A stretch of DNA of 64,000 nucleotides from Clostridium sartagoforme (GCF_004794105.1 NZ_SRYR01000001.1:806001-870000); one strand, 5' to 3'. Shown: positions 17,562-27,644, counted from the stretch's first letter. Notes: generated by a model not told the origin, from the sequence alone. Numbers and translations are program-made.

Positions 17562-18005
17562 ATGGCAATTAGAAATATAAGAATAAATGGTGATGAGGTT
17601 TTAAGAAAACAATGTAAAAACGTTAAAGAAATAACTCCTAGAACCATTAAGTTAATTAAAGATATGGCTGAAACAATGTATGAAGCTGATGGAGTAGGCT
17701 TAGCTGCACCTCAAGTAGGAATATTGCAAAGAATTTTTGTTATAGATGTATATGACGATGAAGGACTTAGAGTATTTATAAATCCAGAAATACTAGAAGT
17801 TTCAGGTAGCCAAATAGGAGAGGAAGGCTGTTTAAGTATTCCAGGAGAATCTTTTGAAGTTGAAAGAGCTAATTATGTAAAAGTGAAAGCTTTTAACGAA
17901 AAAGGGGAAGAATTTATTTTAGAGGCTACAGAACTATTAGCAAGAGCTATATTACACGAAAATGATCACTTAAATGGAAAATTATTTATTGACTATGTAA
18001 AATAA
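17562..18005 (+). CDS. def: Peptide deformylase
   Basis: Metalloenzyme removing the formyl group from the N-terminal Met of new proteins. 147 residues with all three motifs: [10 protein letters not shown] (about 44-53), EEGCLSIPG whose Cys binds the metal, and HENDHLNG with two His ligands and the catalytic Glu. AAAGGAGGT precedes the start. It sits immediately before fmt, the enzyme that adds the formyl group to initiator tRNA, as in most bacteria. Confidence 0.97.
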   Translation: MAIRNIRINGDEVLRKQCKNVKEITPRTIKLIKDMAETMYEADGVGLAAPQVGILQRIFVIDVYDDEGLRVFINPEILEVSGSQIGEEGCLSIPGESFEVERANYVKVKAFNEKGEEFILEATELLARAILHENDHLNGKLFIDYVK

Positions 18006-18021
18006 CAAAGGAGGGATTGAC

Positions 18022-18948
18022 ATGAAGATAGTATTTATGGGAACTCCAGAATTTGCAGTACCATCTTTAGAAAAAATAATTGAAACCTATGGTGTTGAGT
18101 GCGTATTTACTCAACCAGATAAGCCAAAGGGTAGAGGAAAGAAAGTAGCTATATCTGCCGTTAAGGAAGTAGCATTAAAGCATAATATAAGGGTAATGCA
18201 ACCTATTAAGTTAAAAGATGATAAAGAAGCAATTGATTATTTAAAACAATTAGAACCAGATTTTATTATAGTAGTTGCTTTTGGTCAAATCTTAACTAAA
18301 GAGGTATTAGATATTCCAAAGTATGGCTGCATAAATCTTCATGCCTCCCTACTTCCAATGTATAGAGGAGCAGCTCCTTTAAATTGGGCAATAATAAAGG
18401 GAGAGAAAAAGTCTGGAAACACTACTATGTTAATGGATGTTGGATTAGATACTGGAGATATGCTTCTTAAGGATGAAGTAGATATTCCTATAGATATGAC
18501 AGCAGGAGAACTTCACGATATATTAATGGAAAGAGGAGCAGAACTTTTAATTAATACTATTGAAAAGTTAAAAAATAATGAAGTTACTAGAGTTAAACAA
18601 ACTGATGAAACATTTTATGCTAAAATGTTAAATAAGGAAATTGCAAAAATCAATTGGAATAATAAAGCAATAGATATTCATAACTTAATAAGGGGTCTTA
18701 ATCCATGGCCGATTGCTCATACAAGTTATGAAGATACTCCGATGAAAATATATAAATCTAAAGTTCTAAAGGAAGATTCAAACAAGGAACCTGGGACTAT
18801 TTTAAGTGTAAGCAAGGAAGGAATTAAAGTTTCTACTTTAGAAGATGTACTTTTAATAGAAAAAATTCAGTTCCCAAATGGAAAGCCTTTAACTGTAGAA
18901 CAATATATTAATGGAAATGAGATAAAGGTAAATAATAAGCTAAGTTAA
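18022..18948 (+). CDS. fmt: Methionyl-tRNA formyltransferase
   Basis: Formylates Met-tRNA(fMet) using 10-formyl-tetrahydrofolate, giving the initiator tRNA. 308 residues. Folate-binding and catalytic motif [20 protein letters not shown] (residues about 108-127) with the catalytic His. N-terminus [19 protein letters not shown] is typical, and a C-terminal tRNA-binding domain starts near 205. Directly after def with 16 nt spacing and an AAGGAGGG site. Confidence 0.97.
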   Translation: MKIVFMGTPEFAVPSLEKIIETYGVECVFTQPDKPKGRGKKVAISAVKEVALKHNIRVMQPIKLKDDKEAIDYLKQLEPDFIIVVAFGQILTKEVLDIPKYGCINLHASLLPMYRGAAPLNWAIIKGEKKSGNTTMLMDVGLDTGDMLLKDEVDIPIDMTAGELHDILMERGAELLINTIEKLKNNEVTRVKQTDETFYAKMLNKEIAKINWNNKAIDIHNLIRGLNPWPIAHTSYEDTPMKIYKSKVLKEDSNKEPGTILSVSKEGIKVSTLEDVLLIEKIQFPNGKPLTVEQYINGNEIKVNNKLS

Positions 18949-18977
18949 CTAAATAAAAATTAAAAGGAGATGGCTAT

Positions 18978-19676
18978 ATGTTTTATCCGGGATTTTATTT
19001 TGATACAACTTATTTAATTTTAATTCCAGCTGTAATTATAGCTTTTTGGGCACAAAATAAAATAGATAGTGCTTATAAGAAATATAGCACTGTTAGAACT
19101 ATGAGTGGTGTTACTGGAAGTGAAGTTGCTAGAAGTATTTTAGATGGAGCTGGACTGTTTGATGTTAGGGTTGAAAGATATGGTAAGCATTTAGGAGATC
19201 ATTATGACCCAAGTAAAAGGGTAATAAGATTATCTCCAGAGGTTTATGATGGTGCAACAGTTGCCTCAGCAGGTATTGCAGCTCATGAATGCGGTCATGC
19301 AATTCAGCATCAAAACCATTATGCACCTTTAGTTTTAAGAACTAGAATTGCCCCTATAGTCAATATAGGAAGCAATGTATCTATATGGTTATTTATGATT
19401 GGCATATTTTTAGGTAATCCTCTGTTTGCAAATATAGGTATAATATTTTTTAGTGGAGCAGTTATATACCAACTAGTTACATTACCAGTTGAATTTAATG
19501 CTTCAACAAGAGCACTTAGCATATTAAAAACTAGAACGTTTTTATATGGTGATGAGTTAAAAGGAGCACAAAAAGTTCTCGATGCAGCAGCTATGACTTA
19601 TGTTGCAGCAACATTAATGGCTATTTCTCAATTAATTAGATTAATAGCTTTAAACAATAGATATAACGATAATTAA
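18978..19676 (+). CDS. Zinc metallopeptidase, YugP type (membrane)
   Basis: 232-residue membrane protein of the neutral zinc metallopeptidase family related to Bacillus YugP. A first membrane segment lies near residues 8-25. The catalytic motif AAHECGHAIQHQ (HExxH) is near residue 104, two hydrophobic segments follow at about 130-175, and a last one is at the C-terminus. The motif YGDELKGAQKVLDAAAMTYVAA is a family hallmark. Substrate unknown. In clostridia it is commonly found between fmt and rsmB, as here. Confidence 0.9.
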   Translation: MFYPGFYFDTTYLILIPAVIIAFWAQNKIDSAYKKYSTVRTMSGVTGSEVARSILDGAGLFDVRVERYGKHLGDHYDPSKRVIRLSPEVYDGATVASAGIAAHECGHAIQHQNHYAPLVLRTRIAPIVNIGSNVSIWLFMIGIFLGNPLFANIGIIFFSGAVIYQLVTLPVEFNASTRALSILKTRTFLYGDELKGAQKVLDAAAMTYVAATLMAISQLIRLIALNNRYNDN

Positions 19677-19687
19677 GAGGTAGAAGG

Positions 19688-21007
19688 ATGAATAGTAGAA
19701 AACTTTCAAGACAAATAGTACAAAGAGTTTTAGAAGAAGGGGCTTATTCTAATTTAGTTTTATCAAAGGAATTAAATAGAGATGATATAGATGAAAAGGA
19801 TAAGGGGCTTATAACTGAAATAGTTTATGGTACTTTAAGAAGAAAAAGAACTTTAGATGTGCTTATAGGTAATTTTGTAAAAGATATTAAGCTTTTAGAT
19901 TCTACAGTATTAAATATACTTAGAGTTGCAATTTATCAAATGTATTTCTTAGATAAGATACCAGAGTATGCTGCATGTAATGAAGCAGTTGAAGAAGCTA
20001 AAGAAATATCTGTAGAAGCTTCAAAGCTAGTAAATGGTATTTTAAGAAATTTCATTAGAGATGAAAAAGAAATAGTAGTACCAGGAAATAGAATAGATGA
20101 ACTTGGATATAAGTTTTCTTTTGAACCATGGATGATAAGGCTTTTTATTAAACAATACGGTGAAGAAAGAACTATGAAAATAATGGCTGGCTTAAATGAA
20201 ACACCAAAAGTTACTGTAAGAGTTAATGAATCTAAAGGTGAGTATGATGAAGTTTTTGAAAACCTTGAAGAAATGGGATATAAGATTGAAGAAGGATATG
20301 CTTGTCCAGAAGCCATCAAAATAGAAGGTGGAAAAGGTGTTGAAAGTAATGAGTTATTTAAAGAAGGACTTATTACAGTTCAAGATGAAAGTGCAATGCT
20401 TGTTGCACCTTTACTAGAAATTAATAAGGGAGAAAAAATCTTAGATTTATGTGCTGCACCAGGAGGAAAAACAACTCATATTGCAGAGTTATTAGATAAT
20501 ACAGGGGAAGTATTAGCTTTTGATTTACATGAAAATAAGTTATCTTTAATTGAGGAAAATGCTAAGAGATTAGGTTTAACTAATATAGTTTGCAAGACTA
20601 TGGATGCAACTAAACTTAATCCAGATTATATTAGCTATGGAGATAAGGTATTAATTGACGTACCTTGTTCAGGACTTGGAATAATAAGAAAGAAACCTGA
20701 AATAAAGTGGAACAAAACAAGACAACAATTAAGAGATTTAGTTGAAATTCAAAGAGATATAATGGAAAATGCATGGCAATATTTGAAACCAGGCGGAATA
20801 CTATTATATTCTACTTGTACATTAAATAAAGAAGAAAATGAAGAAAATTTAAAATGGTTCTTATCTAAACATAGTGATGCAGAAATTGAAAAACTATATA
20901 TAGGTAATAATAATAATTTTATATACAACGTAGATGGAAGTTTAACTATATTACCAAATGATTCTATGGACGGTTTCTTTATGGGTAAAATAAAGAAGAA
21001 AAAATAG
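19688..21007 (+). CDS. rsmB: 16S rRNA (cytosine(967)-C5)-methyltransferase RsmB
   Basis: Methylates C967 of 16S rRNA with S-adenosylmethionine. 439 residues. The N-terminal NusB-like RNA-binding domain covers about 1-135. The SAM-binding motif is [18 protein letters not shown] near 255. The two active-site cysteines of m5C enzymes are in DVPCSGLGI (about 327) and [14 protein letters not shown] (about 375). Start behind AGAGGTAGAAGG. rlmN follows 8 nt later. Confidence 0.95.
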   Translation: MNSRKLSRQIVQRVLEEGAYSNLVLSKELNRDDIDEKDKGLITEIVYGTLRRKRTLDVLIGNFVKDIKLLDSTVLNILRVAIYQMYFLDKIPEYAACNEAVEEAKEISVEASKLVNGILRNFIRDEKEIVVPGNRIDELGYKFSFEPWMIRLFIKQYGEERTMKIMAGLNETPKVTVRVNESKGEYDEVFENLEEMGYKIEEGYACPEAIKIEGGKGVESNELFKEGLITVQDESAMLVAPLLEINKGEKILDLCAAPGGKTTHIAELLDNTGEVLAFDLHENKLSLIEENAKRLGLTNIVCKTMDATKLNPDYISYGDKVLIDVPCSGLGIIRKKPEIKWNKTRQQLRDLVEIQRDIMENAWQYLKPGGILLYSTCTLNKEENEENLKWFLSKHSDAEIEKLYIGNNNNFIYNVDGSLTILPNDSMDGFFMGKIKKKK

Positions 21008-21015
21008 GTGATATA

Positions 21016-22047
21016 ATGAATAATATATTAGATTATAGTTTAGAAGAAATTTCTTTATGGATGAAAGAAAATGGAGAAAGTTCTTTTAGAGCTAAACAAG
21101 TTTTTACTTGGATTTATAAAAATACTTGGAATTTTGAAGATATGAAAAATTTACCTAAGTCTTTAGTTGAAAAGCTTAAGAATAATTTTTACATAGGTAT
21201 TCCAGAAGTAATAGAGACATTTGAATCAACACTAGATGGTACTAGTAAGCTGCTTTTAGCTTTTAAAGATGGAAATATAATTGAAAGTGTAATTATGAAA
21301 TATAATTACGGAAATACAATTTGTATATCTACTCAAGTAGGATGTAGAATGGGATGCAAGTTCTGTGCTTCAACATTAGAAGGTAGAGTTAGAAATTTAA
21401 CTGCTGGTGAAATTTTAGCAGAAGTTATGGTTGCTCAAAAGGTTTTAGGCGAAAGAATTTCTAATATTGTACTTATGGGAAGTGGAGAGCCTTTAGATAA
21501 CTATGATAATGTAACTAAGTTCATAGATTTAGTAAATGCAGAATATGGATTAAATATAGGGCAAAGACATATAACACTTTCTACTTGTGGGTTAGTACCT
21601 AAAATTTATGAGTTAGCAGATAAAGGATATAGTATTACTCTTGCAATTTCATTACATGCTTTTAATGATGAGACAAGAAGAGAAATTATGCCTATAGCGA
21701 AAAAATATTCAATTAAAGAAATACTAGAATCTTGTGATTATTATTTTAATAAGACGGGAAGACGTATTAGTTTTGAATATTCATTAGTTTCAGGAATAAA
21801 TGACAGTAAGGAACATGCAAAATCCCTTGCAAAACTTTTAAAGGGAAGACAATGTCATGTTAATCTTATACCTGTTAATGAAATAAAAGAAAATACTTTA
21901 AAAAGACCATCAAAGAAAACAATTGACGATTTTGAAAAGATAGTAAATGATCATGGAATAGATGTTACAGTTAGAAAAGAAATGGGAAATGATATAAATG
22001 CTGCTTGTGGTCAATTGAGGAGGAATTTTTTAAAGCTTGAAAAATAA
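21016..22047 (+). CDS. rlmN: Dual-specificity 23S rRNA/tRNA adenine-C2 methyltransferase RlmN
   Basis: Radical SAM enzyme making 2-methyladenosine at A2503 of 23S rRNA and A37 of some tRNAs. 343 residues. The [4Fe-4S] motif [10 protein letters not shown] is near residue 112, preceded by QVG; the SAM-binding [11 protein letters not shown] follows. The catalytic cysteine near the C-terminus is in [10 protein letters not shown]-terminal HhH-like region [16 protein letters not shown] is typical. Confidence 0.97.
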   Translation: MNNILDYSLEEISLWMKENGESSFRAKQVFTWIYKNTWNFEDMKNLPKSLVEKLKNNFYIGIPEVIETFESTLDGTSKLLLAFKDGNIIESVIMKYNYGNTICISTQVGCRMGCKFCASTLEGRVRNLTAGEILAEVMVAQKVLGERISNIVLMGSGEPLDNYDNVTKFIDLVNAEYGLNIGQRHITLSTCGLVPKIYELADKGYSITLAISLHAFNDETRREIMPIAKKYSIKEILESCDYYFNKTGRRISFEYSLVSGINDSKEHAKSLAKLLKGRQCHVNLIPVNEIKENTLKRPSKKTIDDFEKIVNDHGIDVTVRKEMGNDINAACGQLRRNFLKLEK

Positions 22048-22063
22048 AGGGGAGTGGGTACTT

Positions 22064-22789
22064 GTGATTGGTATTAAAAGTGATCAAGGTAATGTTAGAA
22101 CCTTAAATGAGGATTATGCTGAATTTTATCAAGATGAAAATTATACAATATGTGTTGTAGCTGATGGTATGGGAGGTCATAATGCTGGCGAAATAGCCAG
22201 CAAAACGGCCTCTAAAGCCTTAATAAAATACATAAGAGAAAATATGGATTTTAATTTATCTAAAGAGGTTTTAATAAAATCAATTAAACATGCTAATTTA
22301 AAAGTATATAATCTTTCTCACTGTTCTGAAAACTATGGAGGAATGGGAACTACTTTAGTAGCTTCTTTAGTAACTAGAGACAAGACTTTAGTTGCCAATA
22401 TAGGTGATAGTGCTTGTTATGCTATTAAGGGAAAAGAAATAAAGAAAATAACTAAAGATCATTCTTTAGTTCAGGAATTATTAGATTCGGGAAGTATATC
22501 TCCTGAGCAAGCTAGTAATCATCCTAAGAAAAATGTAATAACTAGAGCTGTTGGAACAGAAGAAGAAGTTGCAATAGATGTTTTTGAAGTAAATAATAAA
22601 GAATATGATTACTTACTTTTATGTAGCGATGGATTAACTAATGAAGTGAATTTAAAAGAAGTTCTATCCATTAATATTGAAGAAAATCAATTACAGATTA
22701 TTTGCGAGAAGTTAGTAGAAGAAGCAAAGGCTAATGGTGGAAGAGACAATATAACTGTAATGTTATTTGGAGGAGGGGTGCAAATATGA
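22064..22789 (+). CDS. prpC: PP2C-type serine/threonine phosphatase (PrpC/Stp-like)
   Basis: Manganese-dependent protein phosphatase that counteracts the PrkC kinase encoded next. GTG 22064 is chosen since GGGGAG lies 9 nt before it and the product then begins VIGIKSDQGNVRTLNED, the conserved start. The longer frame from TTG 22037 overlaps rlmN and lacks a binding site. 241 residues. Metal-binding Asp motifs: DGMGGHNAGEIAS, CSDGLTNEV and GGRDNITVML. The stop overlaps the prkC start (ATGA), a coupling kept in most Firmicutes. Confidence 0.95.
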   Translation: MIGIKSDQGNVRTLNEDYAEFYQDENYTICVVADGMGGHNAGEIASKTASKALIKYIRENMDFNLSKEVLIKSIKHANLKVYNLSHCSENYGGMGTTLVASLVTRDKTLVANIGDSACYAIKGKEIKKITKDHSLVQELLDSGSISPEQASNHPKKNVITRAVGTEEEVAIDVFEVNNKEYDYLLLCSDGLTNEVNLKEVLSINIEENQLQIICEKLVEEAKANGGRDNITVMLFGGGVQI

Positions 22790-24753
22790 ATGGAATAGTT
22801 TTAGGCGGAAGATATGAGCTATTAGAAAAAATAGGTGAAGGCGGAATGTCAGAAGTTTATAAAGCTAAATGTAATAAACTTAATAGATTTGTAGCTGTAA
22901 AGATATTAAAAAAGCAATTTGCAGATAATAAAGATATTGCTCAAAAATTTAAAAGAGAAGCTACTGCAATAGCCAATTTATCTGATGCTAATATAGTTAA
23001 TATTTTAGATGTAGGGACTCAAGATGATATTGATTATATAGTTATGGAGCTAGTAACTGGAAAAACTCTTAAAGAATTAATAAATTATAGTGGAAAATTA
23101 ACATATAATACTGCAATAAAAATAGCGCTTCAAATTGCAAAAGCTTTAGATTGTGCACATAGGAATAATATAATTCATAGAGATATTAAACCACAAAATA
23201 TATTAGTTACTGAAAATGGAGAAGTTAAAGTAACAGACTTTGGAATTGCCAAATCAACTGATTCTCAAACTATAACAAATACTACAAGTATTATTGGTTC
23301 CGCACATTATCTTTCACCAGAACAAGCAAAAGGAACATATATTGATTTTAGATCAGATATTTATTCTTTTGGTATAGTATTATATGAAATGGTAACAGGA
23401 AGACTACCTTTTGAGGGAGATTCACCTGTAACAGTAGCATTAAAGCATCTTCAAGAAGAGCCTGTACCTCCTAAAAATATAAATTCTGCTATTCCAGATA
23501 GCTTAAATAAATTAATACTTAAGGCTGTTGAAAAAGAGCCTATAAAGAGATATCAAAATGCAAAGGAAATTATTCAAGATCTTCAAAAGATTCAGGAAAA
23601 TCCTGATGTTGTAATTGGAAGTGCTATAAATACAAATAATGATAGCACTATCATAATGGCGCCTATATCTAATGTTAAAGCTAATAAAAGCTCTACTATT
23701 GAAGATGATTATTATGACGATGATGAATATGATGAAGAATATGATGATGAAGATTATGATGACTTTGATGAAGATGAGAAGCCTAAAAATAAAAAGAAGA
23801 ATACTAAGAAAAAAATACTTATATCTATTGGAATTATAGTTGGGTTATTACTTTTAGCTTCTATAGGATTCTTTTTAGCTGGTGGGGCTGGTAGTACTGA
23901 TATAGTTGTTCCTAAGCTTCAAGATAAGTTATTTAATGATGCAGAGAAAGAAGTTGAAGAGTTAGGATTAAAACTTGAAATTAGTAAAGCAGATAAAAGT
24001 GATAAACCAGAAAATACAATTCTTGATAGTGATCCAAAAGCTGGAATGAAGGTTAAAAAAGGAACTGTAATTAAGGTTGTAGTATCTGCTGGTGAAGAGC
24101 TAATACCAATGCCTGATCTTAGAGATTATACTTTAGATGATGTTAAAAATATTTTGAAAAATAAAGGGTTAAAATCTCCAGAAGAATCTTATGAATATAG
24201 TAATGATGTTGAAGAAAATAAGGTTATTAAGCAGAGCCCAGCAGCTGGAGAAGAAGTAGGAAAGAATACAGAAATTAAGGTTGTTATTAGTAAAGGACCT
24301 GAAACTAGAATGGTAGATATACCTGATGTTGTGGGAAAATCATTAGCAGATGCAAAGGCTATTTTAGAAGAAGCAAAGTTAAAAGCAAATGATGACATAA
24401 AATACGAAGTTACTGATGATAAATCTAAAGATGGGGTAGTATTATATCAAAATGTTTCAGGAACTAAGATTCAAGAAGGAACTCCTATTTCTTTAACAGT
24501 AGGAAAATATGAGGAACCATCTATAGATATTCGATCTTATGGTATAAAAGAAGAAATGAAGATTAGTGATGCTATAGATATACTTGAGAAAAATAAGATT
24601 AAATATAAGGTTATTGGCAGTGGAGATATAGTTGAAAGTTTCACTGAAGAAATTAAGGCTAGTGGAACAGTAGAAATTAAGGCTAAAAAATCTGAGCCAC
24701 AAAAGCCAGTAGAAAATAATAATGGTAATAACAATGGAAACAATAATCAATAA
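22786..24753 (+). CDS. prkC: PASTA-domain serine/threonine protein kinase PrkC
   Basis: Membrane kinase sensing cell-wall fragments through extracellular PASTA repeats. In Bacillus it is involved in spore germination and growth control. 655 residues. Kinase domain about 10-270 with GEGGMSEVYKA, ATP-binding Lys39 (VAVKILKK), HRDIKPQN and DFGIAK. Then an unusually acidic juxtamembrane stretch of Asp/Glu/Tyr (about 306-330) and a Lys-rich patch. The single membrane helix is about 345-365. Three clear PASTA domains follow from 368 (PKLQDKLFNDAE, MPDLRDYTLDDVKNIL, IPDVVGKSLADAKAIL), then a divergent fourth, and an Asn/Gly tail. Ends in a terminator. Confidence 0.95.
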   Translation: MNGIVLGGRYELLEKIGEGGMSEVYKAKCNKLNRFVAVKILKKQFADNKDIAQKFKREATAIANLSDANIVNILDVGTQDDIDYIVMELVTGKTLKELINYSGKLTYNTAIKIALQIAKALDCAHRNNIIHRDIKPQNILVTENGEVKVTDFGIAKSTDSQTITNTTSIIGSAHYLSPEQAKGTYIDFRSDIYSFGIVLYEMVTGRLPFEGDSPVTVALKHLQEEPVPPKNINSAIPDSLNKLILKAVEKEPIKRYQNAKEIIQDLQKIQENPDVVIGSAINTNNDSTIIMAPISNVKANKSSTIEDDYYDDDEYDEEYDDEDYDDFDEDEKPKNKKKNTKKKILISIGIIVGLLLLASIGFFLAGGAGSTDIVVPKLQDKLFNDAEKEVEELGLKLEISKADKSDKPENTILDSDPKAGMKVKKGTVIKVVVSAGEELIPMPDLRDYTLDDVKNILKNKGLKSPEESYEYSNDVEENKVIKQSPAAGEEVGKNTEIKVVISKGPETRMVDIPDVVGKSLADAKAILEEAKLKANDDIKYEVTDDKSKDGVVLYQNVSGTKIQEGTPISLTVGKYEEPSIDIRSYGIKEEMKISDAIDILEKNKIKYKVIGSGDIVESFTEEIKASGTVEIKAKKSEPQKPVENNNGNNNGNNNQ

Positions 24754-24757
24754 ATGG

Positions 24758-24785
24758 GAATCAGCCTAGGGCTGATTCTTTTTTA
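24758..24785 (+). terminator. Terminator after prkC
   Basis: GAATCAGCC / GGCTGATTC stem with a 3 nt loop (TAG), then TTTTTT. Very strong; ends the long run that started at yicC or priA. Confidence 0.95.
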
Positions 24786-24856
24786 TAAAATTTATTTGCA
24801 TTTTTTAGGGAAATCTGTTTATTATAATTATGAAGATAAAATTATATGGAGGAATT

Positions 24857-25726
24857 ATGGAAGGAAAAATAATTAAAGGAATCGGTGGGTTTTACTATGT
24901 TAAAACTAAGGAAGAAGTAATTGAATGTAAAGCTAGAGGCAAGTTTAGGCATAAAGATATGAAACCAATGGTTGGTGATAATGTAATAATAAATGTCTCT
25001 AATGGAAAGGGAGTAATAGAAGATATATTAGAAAGATCTTCTGAACTTATAAGACCTACTGTTGCAAATGTTACGCAAGCTTTTGTAGTTTTTGCAATTA
25101 AAAATCCAGATATTAATTTTGACCTTTTAAATAGATTCTTAATTTTATGTGAACATAATAATATTAAGTCCATAGTATGCTTAAATAAAGAAGATTTAGC
25201 AACTAATGAAGAAAAGGAAGAAGTTAAAAAGAAAATAAATGATATAGGATATGACGTATTATTTATTAATGCAAAGAAGGCTATAGGAATAGAACTATTA
25301 AAAGAAAGATTAGAATCAGAGGTAACTGTTTTATGTGGACCTTCAGGTGCAGGTAAGTCAACTTTAATTAATACTCTTATTGATAGAAGTCATATGGAAA
25401 CAGGAGCTGTATCTGACAAAATAGGAAGAGGTAAGCATACAACTAGACATAGTGAGCTTATTGAAATCGAAAATGGATATTTAGTAGATAGTCCAGGTTT
25501 CTCAAATATAGATATTAGTTTTATTGATAAAGATGAACTAAGATATTGTTTTCCGGAGTTTGAGGAATATAATCATAATTGCAAATTTAGAGGTTGCATT
25601 CACAACAAAGAACCACAGTGTGCAGTAAAAGCTGCTGTTGAAGAAGGTAAAATAAATGAATATAGATATAGTTTCTATATTAGAATATTAGAAGAGCTAT
25701 TAGACGGGAGGAAGAACAAATGGTAA
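24857..25726 (+). CDS. rsgA: Ribosome small subunit-dependent GTPase RsgA
   Basis: Circularly permuted GTPase that checks maturation of the 30S subunit. ATG 24857 follows GGAGG at 4 nt and begins [15 protein letters not shown]; the longer frame from 24830 is rejected. 289 residues. N-terminal OB fold about 1-65; G4 motif LNKEDL, then G1 [10 protein letters not shown]3 DSPGF (permuted order). C-terminal zinc site is built from C..C..H..C in YCFPEF...[15 protein letters not shown]. Its stop overlaps the rpe start by 7 bases. Confidence 0.96.
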   Translation: MEGKIIKGIGGFYYVKTKEEVIECKARGKFRHKDMKPMVGDNVIINVSNGKGVIEDILERSSELIRPTVANVTQAFVVFAIKNPDINFDLLNRFLILCEHNNIKSIVCLNKEDLATNEEKEEVKKKINDIGYDVLFINAKKAIGIELLKERLESEVTVLCGPSGAGKSTLINTLIDRSHMETGAVSDKIGRGKHTTRHSELIEIENGYLVDSPGFSNIDISFIDKDELRYCFPEFEEYNHNCKFRGCIHNKEPQCAVKAAVEEGKINEYRYSFYIRILEELLDGRKNKW

Positions 25727-26364
25727 AAATATCACCATCAATATTATCAGCTGATTTTTCAAAGTTAGGTGAAGAAATAAAAAATGTAGATAAGGCAGGT
25801 GCAGATTTCATACATATAGATGTAATGGATGGGAATTTTGTTCCTAATATATCTATAGGACTACCAGTAATTAAATCTATTAGAAATAAAACTGATAAGG
25901 TTTTTGATGTTCATTTAATGATAGAAAATCCATCAAGATATATAGATGAATTTGTAGAAGCTGGTGCTGATATAATAACTATTCATTATGAAGCAGAAAA
26001 GCATATAGATAGAGCTATAGATTATATAAAATCTAAAGGCGTAAAAGCTGGAGTTTCACTAAATCCAGGTACGCCAAGCATAGTATTAAAAGATATAATA
26101 GAAAAGTTAGACTTAGTACTTATTATGTCTGTAAATCCAGGCTTTGGAGGACAAAAGTTTATTCCATATTCAATAAATAAGATAAAAGAAGTTAAAGAAA
26201 TGAGTTTAAATGTAAATAAAGATTTACTTATTGAAGTAGATGGTGGAGTAGATAAAAATAATTCTAAGGCAATAGTTGAAGCTGGAGCTAATGTTTTAGT
26301 CGCAGGTTCTGCAATATTTGGAGATGGAAAACTTAAAGAAAATATAGAAGCTATTAGAGGTTAG
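25720..26364 (+). CDS. rpe: Ribulose-phosphate 3-epimerase
   Basis: Interconverts ribulose 5-phosphate and xylulose 5-phosphate in the pentose phosphate pathway. 214-residue TIM barrel. Motifs: [14 protein letters not shown], metal-binding [39 protein letters not shown] and DGGVDKNN. Start follows GGGAGG inside the end of rsgA. The order prkC-rsgA-rpe-thiN-spoVM matches Bacillus subtilis. Confidence 0.97.
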   Translation: MVKISPSILSADFSKLGEEIKNVDKAGADFIHIDVMDGNFVPNISIGLPVIKSIRNKTDKVFDVHLMIENPSRYIDEFVEAGADIITIHYEAEKHIDRAIDYIKSKGVKAGVSLNPGTPSIVLKDIIEKLDLVLIMSVNPGFGGQKFIPYSINKIKEVKEMSLNVNKDLLIEVDGGVDKNNSKAIVEAGANVLVAGSAIFGDGKLKENIEAIRG

Positions 26365-26368
26365 AGCA

Positions 26369-27004
26369 ATGAAGATAGTAATTGTCTCTGGAGGAAAAGC
26401 TCCTTCTAAAGAAATTTTATTAAAAGAAGTAAAAAATGCTGATTTTATAATTGGAGCAGATAAAGGCTGTGAAGTCTTATATAAATATGAAATAATACCT
26501 GATGTTATTTTAGGCGATTTTGATTCAGCGGATATGAAAATTATAAATGCCATAGAAAAGAAGGCTAAAAAGAAAATAAAGTTTAAAAAAGAGAAAGACT
26601 ACACAGATACTGAAATAGCTTTAAATTTAGCTTTAGAAAATAATCCTGATGAAATAGTGCTTTTAGGCGCTACTGGGACAAGATATGATCATTCTTTAAG
26701 TAATATTGGTCTTTTAAAGAAGGCTTTAAGTAAAGGCGTTAAAGCAAGAATTATTGATGATAATAATTTGATGTTTTTAACAGATAAGAATATTTCATTA
26801 AAAGGAAATCCGGGAGATACTATATCATTTCATGCATATAGCGAGGAAGTAAAGAATTTTAGCATTAAAAATTCAAAATATGATTTAAATAATCATTTAT
26901 TAAGATTAGGTGATGGATTAACTACTTCAAATGAATTTTTAGGAGAATATATAGATATATCTTTTGATAGTGGACTAATATTAGTACTTTATACAAAAGA
27001 TTAA
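26369..27004 (+). CDS. thiN: Thiamine pyrophosphokinase
   Basis: Converts thiamine and ATP to thiamine pyrophosphate and AMP. 211 residues. N-terminal catalytic domain with GADKGCEVLYKYEIIPDVILGDFDS, followed by KDYTDTEIAL and GATGTRYDHSLSNI, all diagnostic. Smaller C-terminal thiamine-binding domain. Begins 4 nt after rpe; spoVM follows 71 nt later. Confidence 0.95.
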   Translation: MKIVIVSGGKAPSKEILLKEVKNADFIIGADKGCEVLYKYEIIPDVILGDFDSADMKIINAIEKKAKKKIKFKKEKDYTDTEIALNLALENNPDEIVLLGATGTRYDHSLSNIGLLKKALSKGVKARIIDDNNLMFLTDKNISLKGNPGDTISFHAYSEEVKNFSIKNSKYDLNNHLLRLGDGLTTSNEFLGEYIDISFDSGLILVLYTKD

Positions 27005-27075
27005 AAATATTAATCACTGATTTTATATCTCTGCATACTATGTATATAGAAAGAAGACATTAGTGAGGGATGTAA

Positions 27076-27147
27076 ATGAAAATTATAGCAATTAAATTAC
27101 CGAGATTTTTATCTAATCTTATAAAGTTTTTTAGAAGAAAAAGATAA
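27076..27147 (+). CDS. spoVM: Stage V sporulation protein M (23 aa)
   Basis: Tiny amphipathic peptide that recognises the curved forespore membrane and recruits SpoIVA. The product is MKIIAIKLPRFLSNLIKFFR plus RKR. Bacillus SpoVM is 26 residues and starts MKFYTIKLPKFLGG, so Ile6-Lys7-Leu8-Pro9 and Phe11-Leu12 match; Pro9 is essential there. ATG follows GAGGGA at 5 nt. Position between thiN and rpmB (reversed) is the same as in Bacillus subtilis. CATACTAT at 27034-27041 resembles a mother-cell -10 element, but no good -35 goes with it. Too short for routine gene calling. Confidence 0.92.
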   Translation: MKIIAIKLPRFLSNLIKFFRRKR

Positions 27148-27171
27148 TACATAGGAAAAAATAAATAAAAT

Positions 27172-27205
27172 AAAAAATGCAATTGAATTAACAATTGCAT
27201 TTTTT
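27172..27205. terminator. Bidirectional terminator between spoVM and rpmB
   Basis: AAAAAATGCAATTG / CAATTGCATTTTTT, loop AATTAA. The A-run on one side and T-run on the other let it serve spoVM on the plus strand and rpmB on the minus strand. Confidence 0.92.
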
Positions 27206-27213
27206 ATTTGAAC

Positions 27214-27405
27214 TTATATTGCTCTTTGAACCTTGCCAGATCTAAGGCATCTTGTACATACATGAACTGTCTTTGGTGTTCCATTAACTAAAGCCTTTAC
27301 TCTCTTTATGTTAGGAGCCCAAGTTCTCTTTGATTGACGATGTGAGTGGGAGTATTGAGTTCCAGATACAACCCCTTTGTTACAAACTTCGCATCTTCTT
27401 GCCAC
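27214..27405 (-). CDS. rpmB: 50S ribosomal protein L28
   Basis: Large-subunit ribosomal protein, 63 residues, on the opposite strand to its neighbours. The start is GTG at 27405 (minus strand) because AGGAGGTG lies just before it and the product begins (M)ARRCEVCNKG. The longer frame from 27447 runs through that site. Two CxxC pairs (CEVC, CTRC) indicate the zinc-binding form. Histidine- and arginine-rich SHSHRQSKRTWAPNIKRV is the family core. Confidence 0.95.
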   Translation of the reverse strand: MARRCEVCNKGVVSGTQYSHSHRQSKRTWAPNIKRVKALVNGTPKTVHVCTRCLRSGKVQRAI

Positions 27406-27460
27406 TTGAAAACACCTCCTTATTTTTGAAGATAAATTTCTCTTCAATAGGACAGATTAA

Positions 27461-27490
27461 ATTTTAACATAGGATATACTAGAAAAGCAA
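27461..27490 (-). promoter_or_regulatory. Promoter and leader of rpmB
   Basis: On the minus strand, TTGCTT (27490-27485), 18 bp, TAAAAT (27466-27461). The transcript would include a 7 bp hairpin TTGAAGA / TCTTCAA (27426-27447 on the plus strand) directly before the L28 ribosome binding site. Confidence 0.5.
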
Positions 27491-27581
27491 GGAAAAATAA
27501 TAAAAAAGCAAAAAAACTTTTAAAATAGACATTTTCATATATTTTTAGTAATCTTCATATAATAAGCTATGTAATATTTAC

Positions 27582-27610
27582 TTGAATAATAAATGAAGGT
27601 AATATAAAAT
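27582..27610 (+). promoter_or_regulatory. Sigma-A promoter of yloU-fakA
   Basis: TTGAAT (27582-27587), 17 bp, TAAAAT (27605-27610), 35 nt upstream of the yloU start. Confidence 0.6.
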
Positions 27611-27644
27611 ATATTGTATAGATATATATTAAGGAGGATTCTGT

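Noticed and set aside
24493-24750. Two overlapping minus-strand frames opposite the end of prkC
   Set aside because: Caused by the repetitive Asn/Lys codons of prkC read backward; low-complexity products.
24795-24828. TTTGCA ... TATAAT as an rsgA promoter
   Set aside because: Spacing of 21-22 bp is outside the normal range.
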